Assembly (NCBI GenBank): GCA_963555705.1 | Contig: OY743189.1 | Location: forward strand, 5,473,501-5,537,500 | Direction: 5' to 3' | DNA from: Ligustrum vulgare | Lineage: Eukaryota; Streptophyta; Magnoliopsida; Lamiales; Oleaceae | Length of the DNA stretch: 64,000 nt | In this document: in pieces, positions 46,237 to 56,012 of the stretch | How the letters are laid out: each line of letters starts with the position of its first letter | How positions within the stretch are numbered: position 1 is the stretch's first letter | Notes under the pieces: model-generated | Database searches by the model: none | Seen by the model: the letters and a program-made list of their open reading frames with translations, nothing else | Told to the model about the DNA's origin: nothing | Program-made: the position numbers and the translations under genes

Positions 46237-46829
46237 GGAAAGGTTTTGGGTATCTAGAAGCTGCTGTGGATCTTGGAAAGAAATTGGGAGAGAAAGGTAT
46301 CACTCTCGTGTATGGAGGAGGTAGCAGTGGATTGATGGGTTGTGTTTCACAATCCGCTCTAGTAGAGAAAGCAAGAGTGATAGGTGTTATACCTACTCCT
46401 TTAGCTGATATTGCAGGCAAAACACGAGGGCATGAAGTACAAACCTTATCTATCCATGAACGCATAACTTGCATGTTATATGGTTCTGATGCCTTCATAG
46501 CCCTACCTGGAGGTTTTGGTACTTTAGAAGAAATCTTTAATATTACTTCATGGGCTCAACTAGATCTCCATACTAAGCCTATAGGGCTTTTAAATGTAAA
46601 CAATTTCTTTGATGGTTTGCTAACATTTCTTGATTATGCTGTGGAACAGGGATTCATATCTCCATTTTCTAGGAGAATCCTTATTTCTGCTCCTACTATC
46701 GAGGAACTGCTGGATAAATTGCAATCATATATTCCAATACAAGATCCAGCAGGAGTAAAGATAGATTGGTCGCAAGGAAGGGGAATCAAGCGAAAATGGA
46801 GTCCGGTTAATGTAAATTTATCTTTGTGA
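46176..46829 (+). CDS. LOG: LOG-family cytokinin riboside 5'-monophosphate phosphoribohydrolase
   Basis: 217 codons, complete. LOG enzymes release active cytokinin bases from their nucleotides in the cytosol, the last step of cytokinin activation. The Rossmann-like fold signature is present: ICVFCGS (12-18), VYGGGSSGLMG (45-55), and the hallmark PGGFGTLEE (111-119, PGGxGTxxE with Glu119). Arg96 in SIHER sits where the family's catalytic Arg is, but the Lys that usually follows is Ile97. WAQLDLHTKPIGLLN (126-140) and EQGFISPFSRRILISAPT also fit. Length matches plant LOGs, which normally contain several introns; this copy has none. It lies inside a 6.3-kb LTR element, antisense to it, 260 bp after the Cys-rich gene. 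The ATG has a good context (AAAATGG). Intact, but whether it is transcribed is unknown. Confidence 0.9.
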   Translation: MEGPKLRQIKTICVFCGSKVGKGFGYLEAAVDLGKKLGEKGITLVYGGGSSGLMGCVSQSALVEKARVIGVIPTPLADIAGKTRGHEVQTLSIHERITCMLYGSDAFIALPGGFGTLEEIFNITSWAQLDLHTKPIGLLNVNNFFDGLLTFLDYAVEQGFISPFSRRILISAPTIEELLDKLQSYIPIQDPAGVKIDWSQGRGIKRKWSPVNVNLSL

Positions 46830-47050
46830 ACTCTAGAATAGGTGGTGGTAGAGTACGGAGTATTCTCACTCTTGAGACACACCATAAATTTCTAGGATTT
46901 TATCAGTGTTTTAATCTTGTGTACCTCAAAGATTTAAGGTGGTAGAGTATGGAGTATTTCTTACTCTTGAGACACACCTTTTTCTTTATTTCCTCAAAAT
47001 GTCAGAGGTGGTAGGATACGGCTACTCCCGAAACACATCTCTTATTTTGA
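46830..47050 (+). repeat. three copies of a 40-bp unit after LOG
   Basis: GGTGGTAGAGTACGGAGTATTCTCACTCTTGAGACACACC-type units near 46841, 46937 and 47007 (the last shortened). They lie in the presumed LOG 3' untranslated region. Confidence 0.8.
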
Positions 47051-47578
47051 GGATTATAAATGTTTTTCCTCTTTTTCGTTTTGCATGTATGACTCGTTTA
47101 TGCTTCTTCGGGAGCAATAATAATATCATTTCAGTATGTTTAGATAATAATTTTTACTTCTTCTGGAGTAAATATGTACTTCTTCTGGAATATATAAGTG
47201 CTCGTGCAAGAACTTTTCCAGACACTTATCATCTAATATTCATCTCATAATACTGATGAGATTATTTTCACATTAGCTATGTCCGTGCTATCATGTGATA
47301 TTATCTTATCATACATCAACATTCTCTTGTTGAATAATTTTCATCCACCCATTCAAATTCAGATATTGGTAACTTCTGGTACCATTGGATAAAATATTTT
47401 TATCAACATTTACCAACTTTTAGTAATGATAACTTCTGGTATCATTTGATAAAGTATCAAATAACTATATAATAATAATAATACTGGGGTTATACCACCA
47501 CGTATATATGTTGACAACAATCCTCTAATATGTTAGAACTAACCAACAATTGAGGTGTTTATATGTATTCAATTGATA

Positions 47579-47930
47579 AACCGACCATATGACAGTGTCA
47601 ACATAATAAAATAATTAAACCGACCATATAGGCGATGTCAACATAATGAAATAATTAAACCAAGCATATAGGCCGTGTCAACATAATGAAATAATTAAAC
47701 CGACCATATAGGCGGTGTCAACATAATGAAATAATTAAACCGACCATATAGGCGGTATTAACATAATGAAATAATTAAACCGACCATAGTAGAACCAACC
47801 ATATAGGTGGTATAACCAACCAAGTAGGTGGCAGCATGATATAATTAAAACTGGTAAATCCAACCATGTAGGTGGTAGAACCAACCATGTAGGTGGCAAC
47901 ATATTTCAATTCAATTGATAGATCGATCAT
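47579..47930 (-). repeat. 40-bp tandem repeat array with a shorter derivative
   Basis: About five units of AAACCGACCATATAGGCGGT plus GTCAACATAATGAAATAATT (47579-47790), then shorter units around CCAACCATGTAGGTGG up to 47930. They lie between LOG and the leader of the element. Confidence 0.9.
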
Positions 47931-48199
47931 ATAGGCAGTGATATGATATTAATCGTTAATTTATGATTATTATATTTTTTATGTATTACCAAGGTCAAAA
48001 TGGTCCATATTTTAATATATTGCCCATATGGATAAATCGAAACCGTCAATAGATTTAAAATTTAATTTAGAACAAACTTACTTTTGGTCCGAAGTTCAAA
48101 ATCTCGTCGGAAATGCTTCAAAAATAATATTTACGAAGCCGCCACGTTCAACCATCGGAAAATGTCCAAAACTGTACCAAACAGAAAAGTAAGATCATA

Positions 48200-48400
48200 G
48201 AAAAATTCAAAACGTCGAACTGAACAAACTGCCTTTTGACACCGTCGCCAGAAACGGCTCCACGCGCCCGCACGCGCCCGATCGACGTCAGCGCGTGGTA
48301 TTCACGCGCCTCACGCTCCGCCGCCGTCTGTCGCCGCCGGTGACACGCGCCGGTGTCGGAGGTTCGTCTTGCCACCGTGATTTCAGATCCGGTCTCCGAT
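48200..48400 (-). other. GC-rich leader block of the LOG-carrying element
   Basis: Between the 5' LTR/primer site and the repeat arrays. Rich in CGCGCC, GCCGCC and CGCCGG words. The frames that cross it (for example 48288-48560 minus) look like by-products of composition. Confidence 0.55.
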
Positions 48401-48610
48401 CGTTAATTGGATATACGGTTTTGCGTAGATCGGCTTTGAAAGTTTCGAGTTTTTTCAGATCTACAATATGTGGGTTGTTTTCTAAAGCCAAAAGTATTTG
48501 ATTTGAGAGAGGAAAACATTGATTTGTAAAAATCAGGTTTCTGATACAGAGGCTCATCATTTAGATGCAACTGTAGAGCATACTCCCGTCGTATTATTCA
48601 ATTGGCTAGA

Positions 48611-48627
48611 GACTCGTGCTGATAACG
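48611..48627 (-). other. primer-binding site, probably for a half-tRNA
   Basis: Directly inside the 5' LTR. The complement (plus strand) reads GACTCGTGCTGATAACG, which looks like the anticodon arm of a nuclear Ile tRNA (stem TCGTG, loop CTGATAA) and not the CCA end of any tRNA. A primer cut within the anticodon arm would fit, as known for the Drosophila copia element. The tRNA identity is from memory of the arm's consensus. Confidence 0.55.
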
Positions 48628-48861
48628 TGTTATAAAACTATCAAAATCTAAACAAGAATTAGAGATGAAGAGATGGAGAGAATAAAGAGGAGAATTCTCA
48701 TTCCATTAGGTGTGTGAAATACAACAATGAATGCCTCTATTTATAGGAAGATAAAGTCATTCACAATAATTCTTTACAATATTAATTAGGTGGGAGTTAG
48801 GTAAGAAATTAGGTAGAGATCTACAAAGGAATTTCTTAATAATTTCTAATAATTTATAACA
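48628..48861 (-). repeat. 5' LTR of the LOG-carrying element
   Basis: Second identical LTR, with TATAAATA on the minus strand at 48738-48745; the primer site abuts its inner end. Confidence 0.97.
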
Positions 48862-48866
48862 GAATC

Positions 48867-49461
48867 TAATTATTTCTCTTGCATGAATTTTGTATGGAAA
48901 TTGGACAGTGCTCCCCGTACAGGGGAGCTTTAGAGGGGGCCTTAGTTGTACCCACCCCATCTCTACAATGAGGGAGCCTGCAAAATTTCCGTACCCAGGG
49001 AAATTCACCTTACCGGTAAGGTTAGCATGTGGAGGTTGGAATGAGTTAGAAAGCCCCCCTCATTTCTTCAGGTGTGCAGCCATGCAGGTAGGGAAGTCCT
49101 CAAACCAAAATTTCATTAGTTAGGGATAATTTAAGAATTTCAGAGTTATTAATTTGTCATATATTTATTATAAATAAGGCTTTGTATCATTATTAAAATA
49201 TAATGAAAAACCACTACACGATTCCACATTGAGGTAAATCTTTATAATTTTTGTTTGCTCTTTGTTTGAATAAAGTTTCCAGTCCTCAACAAAATCAACT
49301 TTAATTAATAACCAGTTCCACTCAGTAAAGATGGTACAAAATTGGCGATGCTCAACACATCACCGATGGTTACTGACGGGCTGCATGAATAACATAAAAT
49401 ATTTTTCCCATAACATATTAATAAATTATTAATTGGAGGTGTTAGCAAAAGAAAAGTTTGT
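48867..49461. other. intergenic, 3' of the PLATZ gene
   Basis: No supported gene. A short GC-richer stretch (48900-49090) has a plus frame without known motifs. The part nearest 49461 should hold the PLATZ 3' untranslated region. Confidence 0.4.
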
Positions 49462-50147
49462 TCAAGAGAGAGGAGATCTATGTGGAGCTCCCTTTCTCCG
49501 GCTGCTCAAGGATAGCATAATACACCTGCCTTTTTCCTTCCTTTTCGTGGCTTCTTTTTCCTTGAAGATTGCAGAATTCCCTATGCCAATGCCATAACTA
49601 GAGTGCGACGACCCTCTATATTCTTCCAATATTGGCGCATCTAAGAAGGAGTCGGGATCCGTTTGAGCGTTGTCTAAGGCATCCATGTGAAGCCCCTCGA
49701 GTGTGAAATCAGATTCATCGAACCTAAACAATATGCTTGACAAATCTTCCCCTTCACAACTCATGTGATCCACCTGCATGTATTTCCAAAAAAAAAAAAA
49801 AAATTGATGAAATGTGTAGTTGAAAAGTTATGGATCCCATAAAATGTGGTTTTAAAATTAATTATTGACTTTGAATTAAGATTAAAATAATATTTTAATC
49901 AAAATCAAACAGGGTCATAGATAATGCAATCGAGTGACAGTTGAGTGGAGAGGTGAAATGGGACCTTGCATGAGAGAGAACAGAAGTTAAATGGCTCCTG
50001 AAGAATTCTGTCACATGTCAAACAACTATTGCCGGAACTCTTGCAAGATCTAGATTGAGCTCTCTGATTCAAGAATATAACTTTTGCCCTATTTATTGTG
50101 TACGGCTGCATAAATAAATAATTGTAATTAATCGTGTTACATTTTTC

Positions 50148-50179
<32 letters not shown>

Positions 50180-53100
50180 ACTGAATATTAGGTCGAGCGA
50201 TACCTGAACGTAACAACAATCGATGAGCTTTTCAAGATCCTCCAATCTAATAACATCGTGATAAACATACCTCCTAATCTGTACGTCAGTGTGCCATTCA
50301 AACTTGAACAAGGTTAATAAAGAATTCAGCAGCATTGAAACAATTGAGAGGTTTTATTTTATTTAATTTTATTCTCTCCCTCTTTTTAGTCATTTGATGG
50401 AAATTGATGGTGTGTGTGTGTAAATTGTCATATAAGAAATTCAAAATTCTGAAAATGGTGAAAATTCTATCAATTGATATTGAATTCTAAACAATAAAAC
50501 CTAATTAACCATCAAAATGTATCGAGTAATTCTACGTAGTTAGCAATATCTCCAAATGTAGAGGTGTCAAACGGACTCGACAGTTCTTGAGTTCGTGAGT
50601 TCGGCTCGACTCGATTCGTTAAAAGTTCGGCTCGGCCAGTTAAAAAAGGGACTTAGGCTTGGACCGGACAATAAATTTGGGTGTTGAACAGTTCGGGTTC
50701 GGCTCGCGGACCTGTTCGCGGACTAGTCCAACGAACACCCCAAATGGGCCGGAAACGGGCCGGCCCGTGGCCGGCTCGTTGGGCTCATTTGAGCCCGTGC
50801 TCACGGGCTGGAATGGGCCGGCCCGTGAGAAACTCAAACGGTCTTGTGACCGTTTGTAATTTTTTTTATTTTTTTTTTCTTCTATAAATACTCGTTTTTA
50901 CTTCATTTTTTTTACAATCTCAACTCAACTCTTCGAACTCCCAAGTTTCAACTCTTAAGTCTCAAATTCTAGTGGCTAGTGCTATAATCTTTCACATACA
51001 AATATACAATATTGTCTCAAATTCCATTTCATTTTCATCTCCAATTTTTCAATTCTATTATTTCTAATGTCACACTCACAATCTCATGGTTATTCTTCTA
51101 GCCAATTTGTTGATGAATTTGCACCTCTCAATGATATTCCAATTCCCGAAAATTTGGCGAAATTTGAAAATGAGATCGAAGATATAGATACAAGAACTCC
51201 TATTGATTTGAATGACATAATTGATGAAGATGTCACTGCTACATATTGATCTAGCTCCGCTAGCACGACGGCCGCTCCAACAGAAATCCAAAGAGGACGA
51301 AAAAATCCAACTGCTGGAATTTTTTATTTTTTCGATTTGATTGAAATATCGGAAAAAGATGCTGAAAACAAACCGATATACCAAGCAAAATGTAGAAGTT
51401 GCGAGAGACTTTTCTCTTGGAAGAAGGGTGGGGCACATCACACCTTAATAGATACGGCAAAGGATGTCAAAAACCTGGGACGGTTGAAGCAAACCAATCA
51501 ACTCTACAGTTTGGTCAATCGAGCCTAACCAATTGGGTCTTCAACCAAGATCTAGCGCGTCGATAAAGGATGGTCATGTTCGTATCGAGTGGTGAGTTCC
51601 CGCTTTCAATTGTAGAAAGTTCACAATTCACGGAATTCATTTAGAAGTATCTTCAACTCAGGTACAAACTCGTTTCTAGAAATACTTTACTAGCTGATTG
51701 CATACTAAATATTTCGAGAGAAAACAAAGTTCTATACATGCTTTAAATAAATGGAATGGTAACTTGTCATTTACTTCGGAGCTGTGGACTGACAATAATC
51801 ATAGAGGTTACGTAGCTGTTACTTGTCATTACATTGATGATTCTTGGGTAATACACAAAAGAATTATGGTATTTAAAGTTATTGATTACCCATATAACGC
51901 AACAAATATTTTCAATATATTACTTGCAATTCTTAGAGAATTTAACTGTGATAGTAGAGTTCGTGATTTTACACTAGATAATGCTTCTGTTAATAAAGCG
52001 GTGATTAGCAACCCACATAAATCCTGAATTTGGTGGAGTCTTGTTTCATGTTCGTTGTGTCTGTCAAATTTTTAATTTAATAGTTCAAGATGGTCTTAAG
52101 TTTATAGAAAATCAATTAAGAAAATTAGGTGTGCTTGCAATTTCATTATAATAGCACCTTCTAGAAAACAAGTTTTTGATGCACTGTGTGTAGAAAATGG
52201 TATGAACTCACGATCATTTATTACTGATGTAGGACATAGATGGAACTCAACTTATTTAATGATTGAACATTGTGAAGGTTACGAGAATTTTATATGTGCA
52301 TATTACAACGATCGGCACTCAAATGACTCAACTTTTGATTTGGAGACTAATGATTGGGAACTTGCAATTCATGTTAAAAAGATTTTGAAACCATTTTACA
52401 ATGCTATAAACGAATTGTCCGGTGTTTATTATCCCACTAGTCCTTTAGAGTTGAAGTATTTTTATTGTATTGCTAATAACTTTAACAAGTAGAAGATATT
52501 TCCTATTTTTCTGATATCATTAAAGCAATGGAGACTAAGTTTAGAAAGTATTTGGAAGATTTACCTGCTTTGTTTCCATTAGCAACGGTTATGGACCCTA
52601 GAATAAATTTAGAGGGAACTAAACACACCATAAAGACAATATCAAATAAATTAACTTTTAAAACCCCTTTAACATACACAGATTTAGAAAAAAATGTACG
52701 AGATCAATGCCCAAAGGTCAGGTAAAAATGTTAGAAGAACTGCTCCCACCCCTAATGTGATACAAAATTAAGACATTGATTTATTTTCCTACCTTATGAC
52801 TATGAAGGGAACTTCTAGTTCTAGTACACTTCCTAGTGGTTCTAATTCTTCTAGTACATATAATAGTTCAAATGAAATTCCAAGCGAGTTAACTAGATAT
52901 TTCTCACATGACCTTCTTAGTATGTTAGACGAGGACGGAGAGAAATAATTTTGACATTCTTAAGTGGTGGAGACAAAACGTGCGTCAATACCCACTTGTT
53001 TCTATGATTGCATGAGATCTACTAGTACCTCCGGTATCAACTGTAGCATCGGAGGCTGCTTTTAATGCAGGTGGTAGAGTGTTATCTGAATATAGGTCAA

Positions 53101-54817
53101 GGCTTAAAGAAGACATACCGGAGGCCTTAATGTGTTTAAAGGATGGACAGTTTCCGGAGAAAAGGAAACAAGATAAGATATGTGAAATTTTTGTCGAGGA
53201 ATTCTGAGAACAATCGTATTGGTGAGTAATTTTTTTCTTTTTCTGTATTTTGAATTGTTTGATTTGTTTCTTTCAAATAAAAAAATTGTACACGTAACAT
53301 TTTGTTCGTGTACAATTTTAACTCTACCTACAATAATTTAAATGTAATCGGTCCCAAACTCGGATTAAAAGGGGAGGGTTTTTTAATGTTCAATTATTTA
53401 GCCGTTAGAAAAAAAATTAAAAATTTAAATGGCAGACGAGCCGATCTGTCCGGCCCGTAGTTAGACGGGCTGGCCCGTAGACCAGTAATGGACCACGATC
53501 AAATGGACCGAATCGGACCGGCACGACCTGTTTGACACCCCTATCTAAATGCCAGCCGTTAAGTCAACAAAATGAGTTTCACAACTCTCTCTGTCCATAA
53601 TTTTGTTTTCATTTTCACAAATTAAGAAAATGTAATTAGTAAGAAAATATGATTTTTTTTTTTTTAATATAATCCTATATTAAATAATTAAATATTGATG
53701 TAAATACGAATAATTCATATATGTTTATAATAAATCACATTGAGCCTCTGTTTGATCCTCAATATTTTTAATTTATTTTTTACTGTACTCAATAATAAAA
53801 ATAAAATATTATATACACAAATTCAAGACTCTTTTAACAAAAAATGAAAAGCAAATCGCTGGTAAACATGTAAAAATGGTTTATAAACCTGTGTTCGGAT
53901 CTGTTGATTTTTTTTTTTATAAACCAAATTTTAAATTCTACAATTTTTCAAATCAATTTTTAATCTTACACATTTTTTCTCTCCACTTTTAAATCAGACA
54001 TCTATCTCAAAAAAAAAAACAAAAAAAATGGTTTTTAAACCATATTCAGCCTCCTAACAAAGGCTTAACCATTTTATAAACCACACAGTTTTTCAAAAAA
54101 CTTTTTAATCACAATTATTATCTCTTCAATTTCAACCACTACTTTGTACACAAAAATTATAAATAAACTAATTTATAAATCAAATAATATTATTAAACAT
54201 TAATATTTATTTTTCTAAAAATGAATTTCAACGTACTTATAAAATTCATTTTCCAAAAAACGGGACTCAGTTTCAAAAGGCGCATGGAGACTGAAGCATG
54301 AAATGATTGATCAGTACTAATTGGTACTCTGAACGAAGACAAAATATCGCAGCAGCAGCAGCCGCCTGCAGCATTTGACGATTGGGTCAAACTGTGCTCG
54401 AAAGCAACAGCTGAAGAACAACCCGGTAAAATTCACGACTATCGATTATTCCAAAAATGTCAATAAAAACGACTCTATACCTTTTATTAAATATAAAATA
54501 TAATATTCAACCAATAATCGAGCCCCAATTTTCACGTAGGAATCGAAGTTTATGTTATTTTGAAATTCTAATTTCTGTAACCAATATATATATGAAATAA
54601 TATTAATAGAGATTCTATATGAAAACAGAAAAATGTGATAAGAGTGAACCTGGAGTAAAGGATGAGAAGGTGGATGAGAAGGCAGGCAGTGAGGGCAAAA
54701 GCTTCGGCAACAATTCAGGCAGAAAATATTCTTTTCGTTCTTCCTGCGATTCCGGTGAGTCCCGCACTGCTCGAAGAATTTCTCCTCCATTAGCCCTTTT
54801 AGCCATGCAGGTTTCAT
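49462..54817 (-). CDS. PLATZ zinc-binding transcription regulator, four exons
   Basis: Exons (minus strand): 54650-54817, 50204-50278, 49965-50105, 49462-49773; all introns are GT-AG and in phase 0, giving 231 residues. PLATZ proteins are plant-specific nuclear zinc-dependent DNA-binding regulators. Exon 1 gives KPAWLKGLMEEKFFEQC and C18-x2-H21-x11-C33-x2-C36-x4-C41-x2-C44-x3-H48-x3-H52; exon 2 gives RRYVYHDVIRLEDLEKLIDC; exon 3 gives YTINRAKVIFLNQRAQSR and the second site C-x2-C-x10-C-x3-C. The variable tail in exon 4 is first acidic, then basic. The last His pair is spaced by three residues where I expect two. Intron 1 is 4371 bp because a hAT element sits in it; introns 2 and 3 are 98 and 191 bp. 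It looks functional. The exon 1 start is the first ATG after an in-frame stop. Confidence 0.9.
50136..50174. repeat. TA microsatellite in PLATZ intron 2
   Basis: About a dozen TA units inside the 98-bp intron 2 (50149-50173); length variation here could affect splicing of this short intron. Confidence 0.85.
50559..53543 (+). mobile_element. autonomous-derived hAT transposon in PLATZ intron 1
   Basis: Terminal inverted repeats of about 16 bp: TAGAGGTGTCAAACGG at the left; the right end read on the minus strand is TAGGGGTGTCAAACAGG. Flanked by an 8-bp target duplication with one mismatch, TCCAAATG (50551-50558) and TCTAAATG (53544-53551). GGCCGG/GGCCCG-rich subterminal blocks lie at both ends (50745-50825, 53430-53530), as expected for transposase binding. 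It is opposite in orientation to PLATZ and contains a decayed transposase. Confidence 0.92.
51067..53207 (+). pseudogene. hAT transposase, broken
   Basis: N-terminal part from ATG 51067 has a stop at 51247-51249 and continues in the same frame with a BED-type zinc-finger remnant (AKCRSCERLFSWKKGGAHH). The catalytic region is readable at 51698-52027 (FTSELWTDNNHRGYVAVTCHYID, then FTLDNASVNK) and 52202-52492 (GHRWNSTYLMIEHC, LSGVYYPTSPLELKYF). A frame change follows and 52528-52725 has FPLATVMDPRINLEG. The C-terminal dimerisation motif (VPPVSTVASEAAFNAGGRVLSEYRSRL) lies at about 53018-53105, with the end at TGA 53205-53207. Similar to the RICESLEEPER-type plant hAT family. Not functional as is. 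Confidence 0.88.
53890..54200. repeat. two copies of an AT-rich MITE-like repeat in PLATZ intron 1
   Basis: 53890-54003 and 54048-54200 share TTTATAAACCA, ACAATTTTTCAAATCA, TTTTTAATC-ACACA and CTCTCC/AACCACTA words. Same family as 55041-55210 and 58129-58299. Confidence 0.6.
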
Positions 54818-54908
54818 CGACACAATTATCCCAATTACCTTAACAGCCGATGCCTGTGTTCAGAGTGTTTGTTTGTAGAGAAGATAGTGGGTTTTAAAGG
54901 CGGGAAGT

Positions 54909-54918
54909 TTATTTATGC
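54909..54918 (-). promoter_or_regulatory. possible TATA box of the PLATZ gene
   Basis: Minus strand CATAAATAAAC, about 95 bases before the ATG. Confidence 0.35.
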
Positions 54919-55040
54919 CCAAGTATGTGTACTTTGTTTTTTGAGTAGCAGACAATTGCAACAAGTTCATTGTGTGATAATAATGACACTAGACAACGTA
55001 TCTCATCTCACCAATGGATTCAACCCTAGAATTCTGATTT

Positions 55041-55210
55041 GCCTCAGTTCGGTAACCAAAACAAACTGATTTATAAATTAGTTTAAAAATTACACAATTT
55101 TTTAAGTTATTTTTTAATCACACATATTTTTTTTTCTCAATTCTCGACCACTATTTTTTACATTAAAATCATAAATAAATTAATTTATATACTAAACACT
55201 GTTACCAAAA
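55041..55210. mobile_element. MITE-like repeat, about 170 bp
   Basis: Starts TTCGGTAACCAAAA and ends CTGTTACCAAAA, so the ends are short inverted repeats around GGTAAC/GTTACC. AT-rich, with the family words listed for 53890-54200. The target duplication is unclear. Confidence 0.55.
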
Positions 55211-55476
55211 TCATCTGAAAATTTGCTAAGGGTGTTCTTCTGGGATTTGAGAAAGAAAATGAAAAGAAATTTAATGGAAATCACCTTATGGAAAACAAAT
55301 TCTTCGGAACACTTTGCAATCAAACATCAAAAGTTAAACATGAGAAAGGAAAATATTTTTTTTTTCCATTCAACCTCCAATCAAACACACAATAAACAAA
55401 ACGGATGTTCAAATAAAAAATAAATAAAAAAATAAACCGGATGTTATTTATGTACCTCTTTTTCTTTTAACAATTA

Positions 55477-56012
55477 GACTGTGTTTGATTGGAAAAATAG
55501 AAAATGAATGGTAAGAAAATATTTTTCAAGAAATAGAATTGTCTGAAAATTATTTTTTTGAAAAATACCAATTAAAAGTATTTGATTTTATTCATTTTCT
55601 AAATGAAAAAATGGAGAATTTTTTAAATTTTATTATTTGATTGACATTATTTTACATAATAAATAAAGTAAAATTTAACTATTTTAATAAAAAAATTATT
55701 TTTTTTTTTACATATTTGTACTTGATGATGATCATAATAATAATAATTTGTAAAAAAAAAATAAGTAAATTAATAACAATAAAAATGATTCAACACGACG
55801 AAAATTATTTTTCATGTTACATGAAAAAAAATTTACTAACAAAAGACAAGGAAACCATTTTCTAAGAATAGAAGGCAAACGGATCACGTGATCTTAAAGT
55901 TGGAAAAAATTTCTTGTCAAATTCAATCAATCAAACAGGAACAAGGCAAAAAGTGGAAAAAAAGAAAATATTTTTCATTTTTCCATCCAAAAATAAGCTA
56001 TCAAACACATTC
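55477..56012. mobile_element. MITE-like element, about 536 bp
   Basis: Left end GACTGTGTTTGAT; right end on the minus strand GAATGTGTTTGAT (11 of 13 match). The rest is AT-rich and could fold on itself because both halves carry GAAAATAG/AAAAATGG words in opposite orientation. No clear target duplication (TTA left, TAA right). Confidence 0.5.

Larger units (their letters stand above)
42607..48861 (-). mobile_element. young non-autonomous copia-type LTR element carrying two antisense genes
   Basis: Two 234-bp LTRs, identical base for base by eye (TGTTATAAAAC to TTTATAACA), and a perfect target duplication GAATC (42602-42606, 48862-48866). Minus-strand TATAAATA boxes, a polypurine tract at 42841-42849 and a primer site at 48611-48627 show minus-strand transcription. 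No gag, protease, RT or integrase text was found, so it must be mobilised in trans. It carries instead a LOG gene and a Cys-rich protein gene, both on the plus strand, and arrays of short repeats. The CTTGCTAGGAAAACCC-type repeats beside the polypurine tract resemble the 3' untranslated region of a common plant copia family, my basis for calling it copia-type. Confidence 0.93.

Noticed and set aside
46176..46829. LOG as a resident host gene with LTRs inserted by chance on both sides
   Set aside because: Identical LTRs in the same orientation and one GAATC duplication around the whole unit show a single insertion that brought LOG with it.
47579..47930. CRISPR-like look of the 40-bp array
   Set aside because: Units follow each other without distinct spacers, the genome is a plant's, and there are no cas genes; it is an ordinary tandem repeat.
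48148..48560. Arg-rich minus-strand frames near the 5' LTR as a gag
   Set aside because: No capsid or zinc-knuckle pattern; the Arg content stems from CGCCGCC-type sequence in the leader.
48611..48627. A tRNA-Ile gene
   Set aside because: Only the anticodon arm is present; there is no acceptor or T arm, and the position next to the LTR indicates a primer site.
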